Shown here one piece after another: positions 26,301 through 32,397 of a DNA stretch of 32,397 nucleotides (its first letter is position 1; each line of letters starts with the position of its first letter). The notes under the pieces were generated by a model. The model was not told the origin of the DNA and did no database searches. It worked only from the letters and a program-made list of their open reading frames with translations. The DNA comes from Xanthomonas cucurbitae. Lineage in GTDB: Bacteria; Pseudomonadota; Gammaproteobacteria; Xanthomonadales; Xanthomonadaceae. Made by a program: the position numbers and the translations under genes. The DNA is taken from NCBI RefSeq assembly GCF_002939885.1, contig NZ_MDED01000037.1, positions 1 through 32,397 of the forward strand, written 5' to 3'.

Positions 26301-26418
26301 GTACGCCATCGACTGGGGCCAGGGTGGGGTCTACAGCCCGCGTGTGGACATCAACCAATACGGCTCCATGTCCACCCCGCCGCGCAGCCTGTTCCTGAGC
26401 GCACGCATCATCTGGTGA
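23383..26418 (+). CDS. Oar-like TonB-dependent receptor with carboxypeptidase-regulatory domain
   Basis: A 1011-residue outer-membrane receptor. A signal peptide ends at about residue 32 (SPAMAQS). A carboxypeptidase-D-regulatory-like beta-sandwich follows (about 36-108: NATLRGQV ... GPDGTYALVGLPPGTYKVE). A TonB-box-like LDAVRVT is at 124-130, then the plug (IRGGAQASSAVNVYIDGVGQ) and the barrel. The chain ends with an aromatic residue (SARIIW). This is the Oar type, also found among SusC-like receptors. GGAGGGGG lies a few nt before ATG 23383. The ligand is unknown; the LacI gene next to it points to a sugar or sugar derivative. No hydrolase or inner-membrane transporter is adjacent. Confidence 0.92.
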   Translation: MKTHRTVSTLPARSLLCCALAASLLAASPAMAQSSNATLRGQVAAAQAGTTVTATNVASGAVRRVATGPDGTYALVGLPPGTYKVEAGPGTERTVTLSVASSVSLDLGGGTATATAPAGDATTLDAVRVTATTLQEVKTSEVGTNISLKQISTVPQLTRNFLEFADTVPGMQFETDSNGNSRIRGGAQASSAVNVYIDGVGQKSYLFGGVSGQQQSAGNPFPQLAIGEYKVITSNYKAEFDQVGSAAIVASTKSGGNEFHGEIFGRTTNTDFRARQPDERAGAPNADGNKRQTHQDEYGFALSGPIVKDKAHFFFSYEGKGFEVSASPVSVPDNFSVLSDDLPASVQSRLGSVTRPFNEDLYFGKIDWDIGDNDRLELTAKVRDEESRDSVGDRNTAIAAKINLNSEERYDLRWQHFGETYVNEARISYEDVLFNPTASTIGSQSVYTRGIAENDVLINDGATSGLAIQRKGQKGPSFQNDLTFNSIDWHGSHVIKMGVKYKEVELTQSENSTVNPSFFYAVNDGQGTAAIPYQVRFNLPFAGAAPSVTTSSKQLGLYIQDDWDVNDKLQLNLGVRWDGEKIPSYLDNVTPPEVVAALNGPGTDPAVSATYAEQLAKGGVNINDYLSNGRNRKQDNNNFAPRLGFSYDFRGDESLVLFGGAGRSFDRNLFDIMGLEQVKSALAQYTVRFVESSDCTPAPGTCTNFNPAFISNPDSLGGLVDARVRNGEIDLLNNDLKTPYSDQYSLGLRTRVGEWSNSATVSYIHSKDGLILTLGNRYPNGDFFQNGGQPWLQPPPGFGSLIIGNNGVETKTTQLLLSTDKAYTKESGWGLTAAYTFSRARGNRGNDEQYGFDAATIADYPFLDLNSVPRHRLVVTGIYDLFWGISASAKLTLATVPPRNEAVSYDLYGGPPSNNIRVVSVDAPGGKFLAGGDIFGTRQLDLSLSKDMQVTDAVTVQVRGDLINALNFRNYDQYAIDWGQGGVYSPRVDINQYGSMSTPPRSLFLSARIIW

Positions 26419-26759
26419 CCGAAGCCGGCACCCACCTCGGTCCGTTGTCATCCCGGATACGCCATCCGGGGTGGCAGCGGAGGCTGTCACCGGCGAGCAA
26501 GGCACGCGCGGGGCGCGCCTGAGACATGGCCGTTGGCGCTGTTCCGCTGCCGCACACCGCAGTGCACCGATGCGCAAAAAAAAGGATAGGCCACACGGAC
26601 CGATCCCTTCAAAAGCCGGGAAACCCCGGCAGACAATGCGTGGCACAGCTTCCGACTGACATCGGACGCGGCATGCTAACCAGATTTAACGTTAAGGCAA
26701 CACTTTAATTGTTACTACTTATCTGACTGATTCTATTCAGAAAAAGTGGTCGCATCCTT
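26419..26759. other. 341-bp convergent gap, partly AT-rich
   Basis: It lies between the receptor stop and the pyrF stop. There is no supported gene. It contains a 10-bp hairpin with one mismatch just after the receptor (26449-26473), a terminator candidate for pyrF (separate entry), and an AT-rich stretch at about 26680-26750 with the palindrome TTAACGTTAA (26686-26695). Confidence 0.55.
26611..26630 (-). terminator. Candidate intrinsic terminator of the pyrF transcript
   Basis: On the minus strand GCCGGG-GTTT-CCCGGC forms a 6-bp GC stem, followed directly by TTTT and then GAAGG. It lies about 130 nt after the pyrF stop codon. The stem is short and the T-run is only four long, so activity may be partial. 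Confidence 0.5.
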
Positions 26760-27488
26760 TCAGGGACGATGCGAGGTTGCAGAACGAATCTCCGCCTGGA
26801 TGGCGGCGGCCGCAGCGGCCGGATCGCTGGCCAGGCGGATCGGGCGGCCGACGACAATCGCATCGGCGCCATCAGTAAAGGCCTGCGCCACGCCCACGGT
26901 GCGCTGCTGGTCGTCGCCGACCGGCCCGCCGGGACGGATGCCAGGGCAGACGATCGAAAATGCCGGGCCGGTGGCGCGGCGGATCGGGCCGGCTTCCTGG
27001 CCGGAGGCGATCACCCCGTCGATGCCGGCCGCCTGCGCGGCCAGCGCGCGCTCCACCACCACCTCCACCGGTGCGCGGTCGATGCCCATTGCGGCCAGGT
27101 CCGGGCGGCCCATCGAAGTCAGCACGGTCACTGCCAGCAGGCGCATGTCGCCCCGGTTGGCCTCGGCGGCGGCCTGCAACATGCCGGCATGCCAGCCGTG
27201 CACGGTGCAATAGCTCACCGGCCACTGCGACAGCCGGGCGATGGTGCCGGCCACGGTGGCGGGAATATCGAAGAACTTCAGGTCCACGAACACCCGCTTG
27301 TTGCGCCTGGCCAGCGCATCGAGCACATGAAAATACTCGCCGGAGGCCAGCAGCTCCATGCCGATCTTGTAGAAGGACACCGACTCGCCCAGGCGCTCCA
27401 CCCAGGCGATGGCCTCGTCATGGCCGGGCACATCCAGCGCGAAGATCAGCCGCTCGTGCGCGGCCAGGGCTAACAGGGGGCGGCTCAT
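26760..27488 (-). CDS. pyrF: Orotidine 5'-phosphate decarboxylase
   Basis: A 242-residue cytoplasmic TIM-barrel enzyme that turns OMP into UMP, the last step of de novo pyrimidine synthesis. Motifs: [13 protein letters not shown] near the N-terminus (first catalytic Asp region), KIGMELL, the catalytic [15 protein letters not shown] (D-x-K-x-x-D), PGIRP, and DAIVVGRPI at the C-terminal phosphate site. The start ATG at 27488 overlaps the stop of the phosphatase gene (ATGA), so the two are translationally coupled. The length is normal for bacterial PyrF. The neighbour acts on nucleotides as well, giving a coherent pyrimidine pair. Confidence 0.96.
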   Translation of the reverse strand: MSRPLLALAAHERLIFALDVPGHDEAIAWVERLGESVSFYKIGMELLASGEYFHVLDALARRNKRVFVDLKFFDIPATVAGTIARLSQWPVSYCTVHGWHAGMLQAAAEANRGDMRLLAVTVLTSMGRPDLAAMGIDRAPVEVVVERALAAQAAGIDGVIASGQEAGPIRRATGPAFSIVCPGIRPGGPVGDDQQRTVGVAQAFTDGADAIVVGRPIRLASDPAAAAAAIQAEIRSATSHRP

Positions 27489-28417
27489 CGGGCAAGCTCC
27501 AGGGCGGCGCGCTTGGCGTCGTGGCGGGTCTGCCAGGGTTGCGAATAATCGTTGTTGAACTGCGCCGGCTCCCAGCCGCCATAGCTGGGGTTGGGCAGCA
27601 TCCACCAGCGCTCGCCGAACCAGTCGTGGTACTGCTGCAGCAGCGCGCCACGGGCCTGCCCGGTATTGGCACTCACCTGCACGAAGTCGCCCAGCTGGTC
27701 GCCGAACTGCATCAGCACGCGGTATTGCCGCCCGGCCAGCTGGCGGCGGCAATTCTTCTCGCTGCCGGTCTGCTCGCAGCCGGGCACCACCGTGCCCAGG
27801 CCCAGGAACACGCTGTCGTCGGCCACCGGCAGGCCGGCGCTGCGCAGGTTGGCCAGCGTGGCGTCCTTCAGATGCACCGCGCGGTTGGAGATGTAGATCA
27901 AGGTGATACCGCGCGCGTTGGCCGCCTTGGCGAAATCCACCACGCCGGGAATCGGCTTGGCCTTCTTCTCGGCCACCCACTGGTCCCAGCTCAGCTCGTC
28001 GTATTCCTTGCCCTCGCGCAGCAACCGCGCCTGGTACGGCGAGTTGTCCAGCACGGTCTCGTCCACGTCCAGCACCACTGCCGGCTTCAGGCCGATGGCG
28101 GCATTGGCGCGTTCTTCGGGCACCAGCGCGTCCCAGTTGGGCTGCTTGAGCGCGGCGTCCAGCGTGTCGGCCGCCGCGCGGTAGGTCTGCTCGGCCACGG
28201 CGCGGTATTCCTCCGAGCGCTGCATCCACAGCACCGCGTTGAGGTTGTCGTCGCCGGCTGGCAGGGCAGTGGCCGGTGCTGCCGGCTGGGTGGCCGCCGC
28301 GCTGGCGGCATCGGTAGCTACTGCGGCAGGCGGCGCCTTGTCACCGGGCTTGCAGGCGCTCAAGGCCAGCGCGGTGCAGGCGATCAGGGACAGCGGTGCA
28401 TAGGACGGGAAGCGCAT
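27485..28417 (-). CDS. Acid phosphatase / 5'-nucleotidase lipoprotein e(P4) family
   Basis: A 310-residue HAD-superfamily (class IIIB, subfamily B) phosphatase. The lipoprotein signal ends in LALSAC with C22 as lipid-attached residue. A low-complexity Ala/Pro/Thr linker (about 28-55) follows. The catalytic motif [12 protein letters not shown] carries the nucleophile D117 and acid D119. Later motifs are TLIYISNR (motif II) and the acidic end [10 protein letters not shown]. e(P4) proteins sit in the outer membrane and hydrolyse nucleoside monophosphates so that nucleosides or nicotinamide riboside can enter. The 4-nt overlap with pyrF is clear. ATG 28417 is chosen because the signal peptide begins there; its ribosome binding site is weak (GGTGG). 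Confidence 0.92.
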   Translation of the reverse strand: MRFPSYAPLSLIACTALALSACKPGDKAPPAAVATDAASAAATQPAAPATALPAGDDNLNAVLWMQRSEEYRAVAEQTYRAAADTLDAALKQPNWDALVPEERANAAIGLKPAVVLDVDETVLDNSPYQARLLREGKEYDELSWDQWVAEKKAKPIPGVVDFAKAANARGITLIYISNRAVHLKDATLANLRSAGLPVADDSVFLGLGTVVPGCEQTGSEKNCRRQLAGRQYRVLMQFGDQLGDFVQVSANTGQARGALLQQYHDWFGERWWMLPNPSYGGWEPAQFNNDYSQPWQTRHDAKRAALELAR

Positions 28418-28627
28418 GACAGCCACCAGGAGACAGAACGGCAAGGAAGCCGATGATTTTAACGGGTTCGCGCCGCAGTGCTCCCACGCCAGCACTCCCG
28501 ATGCGATGCAGACACCCCATGCGCCGCATGCCGTGGATGGGCATGGCCCCACCTTGTCGCGCTGCGCCGCCGCATGCCGGCGACGGATCGGCATATGCTT
28601 CCCCGCTGATTGCCCAGGAGCTGCCGC

Positions 28628-29287
28628 ATGACAGAGACATCGTCCATCCCCGTGCTCGATACCGCCCAGGCCCGCGTACTGGGCTGCCTGATCGAGAAGG
28701 AAGCGACCACCCCGGACGCCTACCCGCTCACCGTCAACGCCGCCCAGGTGGCCGCCAACCAGAAGACCGCCCGCGAACCGGTACTGACGCTGCAGACCGG
28801 CGTTGTCCATCACGCGCTGCGCCAGCTCGAAACGCTGGGGCTGGTGCGCCAGCAATTCTCCTCGCGCGCCGAACGCTACGAGCACAGGCTGGGCAGCGTG
28901 CTGGACCTGACCCGCCAGCAGGTGGCGTTGATCGGCCTGCTGCTGTTGCGCGGGCCGCAGACGTTGGGCGAGCTGCACACGCGCAGCGAGCGGCTGGCGC
29001 GTTTCAACGATGCCGACGATGTGCGTCATCATCTGGAACGGCTGGTCCAGCGCGGCCTGGCCGCGCAACTGCCGCGCGCCGGCGGCCAGCGCGAGGACCG
29101 TTACGCACATCTGCTCAGCGGTGCATTGGATCTGGAAGCCTTGCAGGCGGCCGCTGCGCGCGCCGCACCGGCAGCGCGCGGCGGCGCCGACAGCAGCGAG
29201 CTGGAAACGCGCGTGCAGGTGCTGGAAGAACAGCTGCAGGACCTGCGTGCGCAACTGGCCGAGTTGCACACCCGCCTGGGCGAGTGA
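28628..29287 (+). CDS. YceH/UPF0502 (DUF480) family protein
   Basis: A 219-residue protein of the DUF480 family, built from tandem winged-helix-like domains; function unknown. Family stretches: [20 protein letters not shown] and [18 protein letters not shown], then [17 protein letters not shown]. The last 30 residues ([20 protein letters not shown], then QLAELHTRL) form a coiled coil with leucine heptads. AGGAG lies 7 nt before ATG 28628. It is transcribed away from the phosphatase-pyrF pair; the 210-bp divergent gap shows no obvious operator. Confidence 0.92.
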   Translation: MTETSSIPVLDTAQARVLGCLIEKEATTPDAYPLTVNAAQVAANQKTAREPVLTLQTGVVHHALRQLETLGLVRQQFSSRAERYEHRLGSVLDLTRQQVALIGLLLLRGPQTLGELHTRSERLARFNDADDVRHHLERLVQRGLAAQLPRAGGQREDRYAHLLSGALDLEALQAAAARAAPAARGGADSSELETRVQVLEEQLQDLRAQLAELHTRLGE

Positions 29288-29424
29288 TCGCGCCGGTAAG
29301 TCGCTTGGCCGCCGATGGCGCGGCCGGGCGCGGCAGATCCGCGCGACGTGCGATGGGCCGCACCCAACCACCGCCTACCGGTGTCCGACACCATCGAAAC
29401 GCGGGCAAGCGCAGGCGACCCCGC

Positions 29425-29961
29425 TCAGCGGTGCACGCTACCCGGGTCAAGCTCGATCGTGTAGTACGCCACGGCTTCGGTGCCGGCACTCAGCACCCGC
29501 AGGCCCTCATAACGGAGCCCGAGCGCTTCCAGCGCGCGGATCGATTCCGCATTGCCTGGCGAGACGATCGCGCACAGCCGCGTCAACCCCAGTGCCTTGC
29601 GCGCATGCACCAGCACCGCGCGCCCGGCTTCGCTGACATAGCCCTTGCCGCGATGCGCGGGCAACAGCGCAAAACCCAGATGCGGCACCGGCAAGGTTTC
29701 GCGGCACAGCAAGCCCAAGGTGCCCAGGAACGTGGCGCCGTCCCGCGTCTCCAGCGCCCAGTGCGCGAAACCGTGTTGTTGCTGATGGGCCTGCGCCCAG
29801 TCGCGCAGATGCGCGCGCGCCTGCGCGCGGGTGCGCAGACCACGGTCGCCGATGCCGGCGATGAAGGCAGGATCGTTGACCAGCGCCAGCATCGCCTCGG
29901 CATCGCCGTCGGGATCGAGCAGGCGCAAGCGCAGTCGTGCGGTTTCCAGGATGACGGTCAC
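29425..29961 (-). CDS. GNAT-family N-acetyltransferase (RimJ/RimL type)
   Basis: A 178-residue acetyltransferase. The pattern ETARLRLRLLDPDGDAEAML at the N-terminus and the acetyl-CoA motif A (LGFALLPAHRGKGYVSEAGR) with G-x-G-Y are typical of the RimJ/RimL and ribosomal-protein or small-molecule acetylating group. The substrate cannot be named. GTG at 29961 is chosen because AGGAG stands 6 nt upstream, a clear case of a GTG start. It lies 150 bp downstream of rep on the same strand, separated by a 16-bp palindrome, so it may be read separately. Confidence 0.9.
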   Translation of the reverse strand: MTVILETARLRLRLLDPDGDAEAMLALVNDPAFIAGIGDRGLRTRAQARAHLRDWAQAHQQQHGFAHWALETRDGATFLGTLGLLCRETLPVPHLGFALLPAHRGKGYVSEAGRAVLVHARKALGLTRLCAIVSPGNAESIRALEALGLRYEGLRVLSAGTEAVAYYTIELDPGSVHR

Positions 29962-30065
29962 GGCGCGCTCCTATGTCGCAAGCCGCAGACTGCCGCGCAG
30001 GAACGGCCCTGACAAGCCTGATTGCAGCACGCATGGTGGCGTTGCAGATGCCGCAGTGATGGCGG

Positions 30066-30081
30066 GCGCAGTGCACTGCGC
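30066..30081. repeat. Perfect 16-bp palindrome between rep and the GNAT gene
   Basis: GCGCAGTGCACTGCGC is fully self-complementary without a loop. It is 30 bp downstream of the rep stop codon and about 105 bp upstream of the GNAT start. It may be a protein-binding site or a weak transcription end; nothing else supports either. Confidence 0.45.
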
Positions 30082-30111
30082 GTGCGGCCGATCCACCTGC
30101 ACGGCCAGTGC

Positions 30112-32088
30112 TCAGTCGAACAGCGCCTGGATCGCCGCCAGGCCCGCGCTGGCGCGTTCCTTCTTGCGTTCGGCATCGGCCACCGGGTCGGCACCATCGC
30201 GCTGCAGCTCCGCTGCGGGAATCTCGTCGAAGAACCGGCTCGGCTTCAACCGCACATGCTCGCCGAACTTGCGCGTCAGCTTGCTGTAGCTCATCCACAA
30301 CTGCTGCTTGGCGCGGGTGATGCCCACGTACAACAGGCGGCGCTCTTCCTGCAGATTGCCTTCTTCCAGGCTGACTTCGTGCGGCAGCACGCCGTCTTCG
30401 CAGCCAACGATGAACACATAGCGGAATTCCAGGCCCTTGGACGCATGCATGGTCATCATGCGCACCTGGTTGCCGCCATCGTCCTTGTCGTTGCGCGACA
30501 GCAGCGCCAGCTGCGCGGCCAGATCGCTGGCGCTGGCCCCGCGCGGCCCACCTTCGAACCACTCGGCCAATTCGTCCAGGTTGCGCTTGCGGCGCTGGAA
30601 GCCGGTTTCGTCCTTGGACTGGTTGCGCAGGTCGTTGAGCAGGCCGGACTTGTCGGCCAGCATGCGCACCAGTTCGCCCGCCGGCATGCTGGTCGCGTGC
30701 TGGCGCATCTCGCGCAGGATGTCGGTGAACGCGCTCAGGCCGTTGGCCGCACGCGGCGGCAGCTGCTGCAACGCGCCCATCGACTCGGCCGCACGCGACA
30801 TCGGCACCGACTTGCCGCTGGCAAGCTCGGCCAGTCGCGCCAGCGAGGTCGCCCCCACTTCGCGCTTGGGCGACTGCACCGCACGCAGGAAGGCGGCGTC
30901 ATCGTCCGGGTTGACGATCAGGCGCAGCCACGACAACAGGTCCTTGACCTCCTGTCGCTCCAGGAACGCGGTGCCGCCGGTCAGGTGATACGGCACCCGC
31001 AACAACTGCAGCGCTTTTTCCAGCGGCCGCGATTGGAAATTGCCGCGGAACAGGATGCAGAAATCGCTCCACGGCACCTGCTTGGCGGTGCCCAGGAACG
31101 AAATCTCGGCGGCCACCTTTTCCGCCTCGTGCTCGCTGTCGCGGCATTCCCACACGCGAATACGCTCGCCGTCGGCCTGGTCGCTCCACAACGTCTTCAG
31201 ATGCTCGTGCGGGTTGTGCGCGATCAAGGCGTTGGCCGCGCGCAGCACGCGGTTGGAACAACGATAGTTCTGCTCCAGCTTGATGATTTCCAGCGCCGGA
31301 TAGTCGCGCCCCATCTGCTGCAGGTTTTCCGGGTTGGCGCCGCGCCAGGCGTAGATGCTCTGGTCGTCGTCGCCCACGCAGGTGAAGTTGCCACGCGGGC
31401 CGGCCAGCATCTTCAGCAGCCGGTACTGCGCATCGTTGGTGTCCTGGCATTCGTCCACCAGCAGGTAGCCGATGCGTTCGCGCCAGCCCAGTACGATCTC
31501 TTCGTTGGCTTCCAGGATCTGCACCGGCAGGCGGATCAGATCGTCGAAGTCCACCGCGTTGAAGGTGGTCAGCCGCGCCTGGTAGCGCTCGTACAGGCTG
31601 GCGGCTTCTTTTTCGCGGTTGCTGCGCGCCGCCGCCATCGCCTGCTCCGGCGATAGCCCGGCGTTCTTGGCGCGCGAGATCAGGTTCTTGGCGTCCTCGA
31701 TCGCATCGGGCTTGGCGCCATGCATCAGGTCCTTGATCTGCGCGGCGGCATCGTCCGAATCGAAGATCGAAAACCCGCGCTTCAGGCCGACGGCAGCATG
31801 TTCGATCTGCAGGAACTTCAGTCCCAGTGCGTGGAAGGTGCAGATGGTCAGGCCATCGGCACCATCGCCGCGGATGCGCTTGGCCACACGCTCGCGCATT
31901 TCCTTGGCCGATTTGTTGGTGAAGGTGATCGCGGCGATGCGCTTGGCCGGGTAGCGCCCGGTGGCGATCAGGTGCGCGATCTTCTCCACGATCACGCGCG
32001 TCTTGCCGCTGCCGGCACCGGCCAGCACCAACAAGGGACCTTCGCCGTGCAGCACTGCGGCGCTTTGCGGGGGATTGAGACCGTGCAT
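30112..32088 (-). CDS. rep: ATP-dependent DNA helicase Rep
   Basis: A 658-residue superfamily 1A 3'-5' DNA helicase that removes proteins ahead of replication forks. Motifs in order: Walker A AGAGSGKT (23-30), Ia ITFTNKSAKEMRERV, motif II LVDECQDTN, motif III GDDDQSIYAWRGA, motif IV QNYRCSNRVL, motif V MTMHASKGLEF, and motif VI LLYVGITRAKQQL. Length and order match E. coli Rep rather than UvrD or PcrA (short C-terminus). GGAAG 5 nt upstream supports ATG 32088. It reads towards the GNAT gene, and divergently to the tdk remnant, with a 202-bp gap in between. Confidence 0.96.
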   Translation of the reverse strand: MHGLNPPQSAAVLHGEGPLLVLAGAGSGKTRVIVEKIAHLIATGRYPAKRIAAITFTNKSAKEMRERVAKRIRGDGADGLTICTFHALGLKFLQIEHAAVGLKRGFSIFDSDDAAAQIKDLMHGAKPDAIEDAKNLISRAKNAGLSPEQAMAAARSNREKEAASLYERYQARLTTFNAVDFDDLIRLPVQILEANEEIVLGWRERIGYLLVDECQDTNDAQYRLLKMLAGPRGNFTCVGDDDQSIYAWRGANPENLQQMGRDYPALEIIKLEQNYRCSNRVLRAANALIAHNPHEHLKTLWSDQADGERIRVWECRDSEHEAEKVAAEISFLGTAKQVPWSDFCILFRGNFQSRPLEKALQLLRVPYHLTGGTAFLERQEVKDLLSWLRLIVNPDDDAAFLRAVQSPKREVGATSLARLAELASGKSVPMSRAAESMGALQQLPPRAANGLSAFTDILREMRQHATSMPAGELVRMLADKSGLLNDLRNQSKDETGFQRRKRNLDELAEWFEGGPRGASASDLAAQLALLSRNDKDDGGNQVRMMTMHASKGLEFRYVFIVGCEDGVLPHEVSLEEGNLQEERRLLYVGITRAKQQLWMSYSKLTRKFGEHVRLKPSRFFDEIPAAELQRDGADPVADAERKKERASAGLAAIQALFD

Positions 32089-32290
32089 AGAGGCTTCCGA
32101 CAGAGCGCGCCATTGTACCGGGGTGGCTAGCAGCTAGCCGGCGCGCGGGTTCATGTGGCGCCGGGAAGCGCCCAGGATTGCCGCAGCGCATTCGCGGAAC
32201 GCGACGGCGCGGTCCTGGTGCAGCATCGGCCAACCATGCCAGGCAGCGCCGGTCTTCCGCATTCCGCCGCCCGGCCCGTAACATCACGCC

Positions 32291-32311
32291 ATGGCCAAGC
32301 TCTACTTTTAC
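32291..32311 (+). pseudogene. tdk: tdk 5' remnant (first seven codons of thymidine kinase)
   Basis: ATG at 32291 starts MAKLYFY, the conserved beginning of bacterial thymidine kinases (normally followed by YSxMNAGKS/T, the P-loop). Here the frame continues as GSSRIRVGAL and stops at 32362 after 23 codons, without any P-loop. The break after codon 7 coincides with a 16-bp imperfect inverted repeat. The most likely reading is an insertion that cuts the gene. The rest of tdk might lie beyond the window's right edge. A different small protein with a chance likeness is possible but unlikely. Confidence 0.6.
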
Positions 32312-32397
32312 GGCTCATCGCGGATTCGTGTGGGTGCCTTGAGGCCCCTGAATCTGCGTTGAGCCTTGGAAACAGGCCCTTTCCACCGTCCCAGAAG
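32312..32397. mobile_element. Probable end of an insertion element inside tdk (right part outside the window)
   Basis: Foreign sequence starts exactly after the seventh tdk codon. GGCTCATCGCGGATTC (32312-32327) pairs at 14 of 16 positions with GAATCTGCGTTGAGCC (32350-32365). Such a terminal or subterminal palindrome fits an insertion sequence or small MITE-like element. No transposase is visible in the 86 bp available, and I cannot name a family. Confidence 0.45.

Noticed and set aside
26449..26473. Terminator directly after the Oar-like receptor
   Set aside because: A 10-bp hairpin with one mismatch is present but has no T-run, so it is only noted in the gap entry.
28453..30012. Plus-strand open frame of 519 codons covering yceH and the GNAT gene
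   Set aside because: It overlaps two better-supported genes in other frames and is Arg/Pro-rich without motifs.
32125..32139. Operator GGCTAGC-A-GCTAGCC in the rep-tdk gap
   Set aside because: A short palindrome without a family match or a second copy; too little to call.

Overview
The window is GC-rich chromosomal DNA of a gammaproteobacterium. Xanthomonas is by far the best fit, probably the X. citri/axonopodis/euvesicatoria complex (inference). The signs are TonB-dependent receptors of the Xanthomonas carbohydrate-scavenging type, a xylan locus carrying the LacI-type operator known as the xyl-box, Xanthomonas-style REP hairpins, and a PlsB with a long Pro/Ala-rich N-terminus.

Layout. (1) 1-590: an AT-rich edge with the 5' part of an unrecognised secreted protein running off the left end on the minus strand. 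(2) 591-14461: a xylan/glucuronoxylan utilisation locus in two divergent arms. The minus-strand arm reads exuT, a GH10 xylanase, uxaC, a GH2 glycosidase and a second GH10 xylanase. The plus-strand arm reads a TonB-dependent receptor, a GPH-family sugar symporter and a GH43 enzyme. Two xyl-box palindromes lie in the shared 463-bp regulatory gap. (3) 14593-16386: four small genes: YbjQ-like, RraB-like, an unknown exported protein, and a YdcH/DUF465-like protein. (4) 16387-16855: a duplicated REP-hairpin segment. (5) 16856-21763: a quinone-reductase-type MDR protein, plsB, and an unknown lipoprotein overlapping the plsB start region. (6) 21764-26418: a LacI regulator and an Oar-like TonB-dependent receptor, probably a second substrate-uptake unit of unknown substrate. 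(7) 26760-32088: pyrF and an e(P4)-like acid phosphatase lipoprotein with overlapping ends, a YceH protein, a GNAT acetyltransferase and the Rep helicase. (8) 32291 to the end: the first seven codons of what looks like tdk (thymidine kinase), cut off by unrelated DNA that begins with an imperfect inverted repeat.

How the genes work together. Secreted GH10 xylanases cut xylan outside the cell or in the periplasm. The TonB receptor imports the (glucurono)xylo-oligosaccharides across the outer membrane. The GPH symporter and ExuT carry oligosaccharides and hexuronates over the inner membrane. Cytosolic GH43 removes xylose or arabinose, and UxaC starts uronate catabolism. No alpha-glucuronidase (GH67), xylose isomerase or XylR is in the window, so the pathway must be completed elsewhere. 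No complete transposase, phage gene, CRISPR array, tRNA or rRNA was seen.
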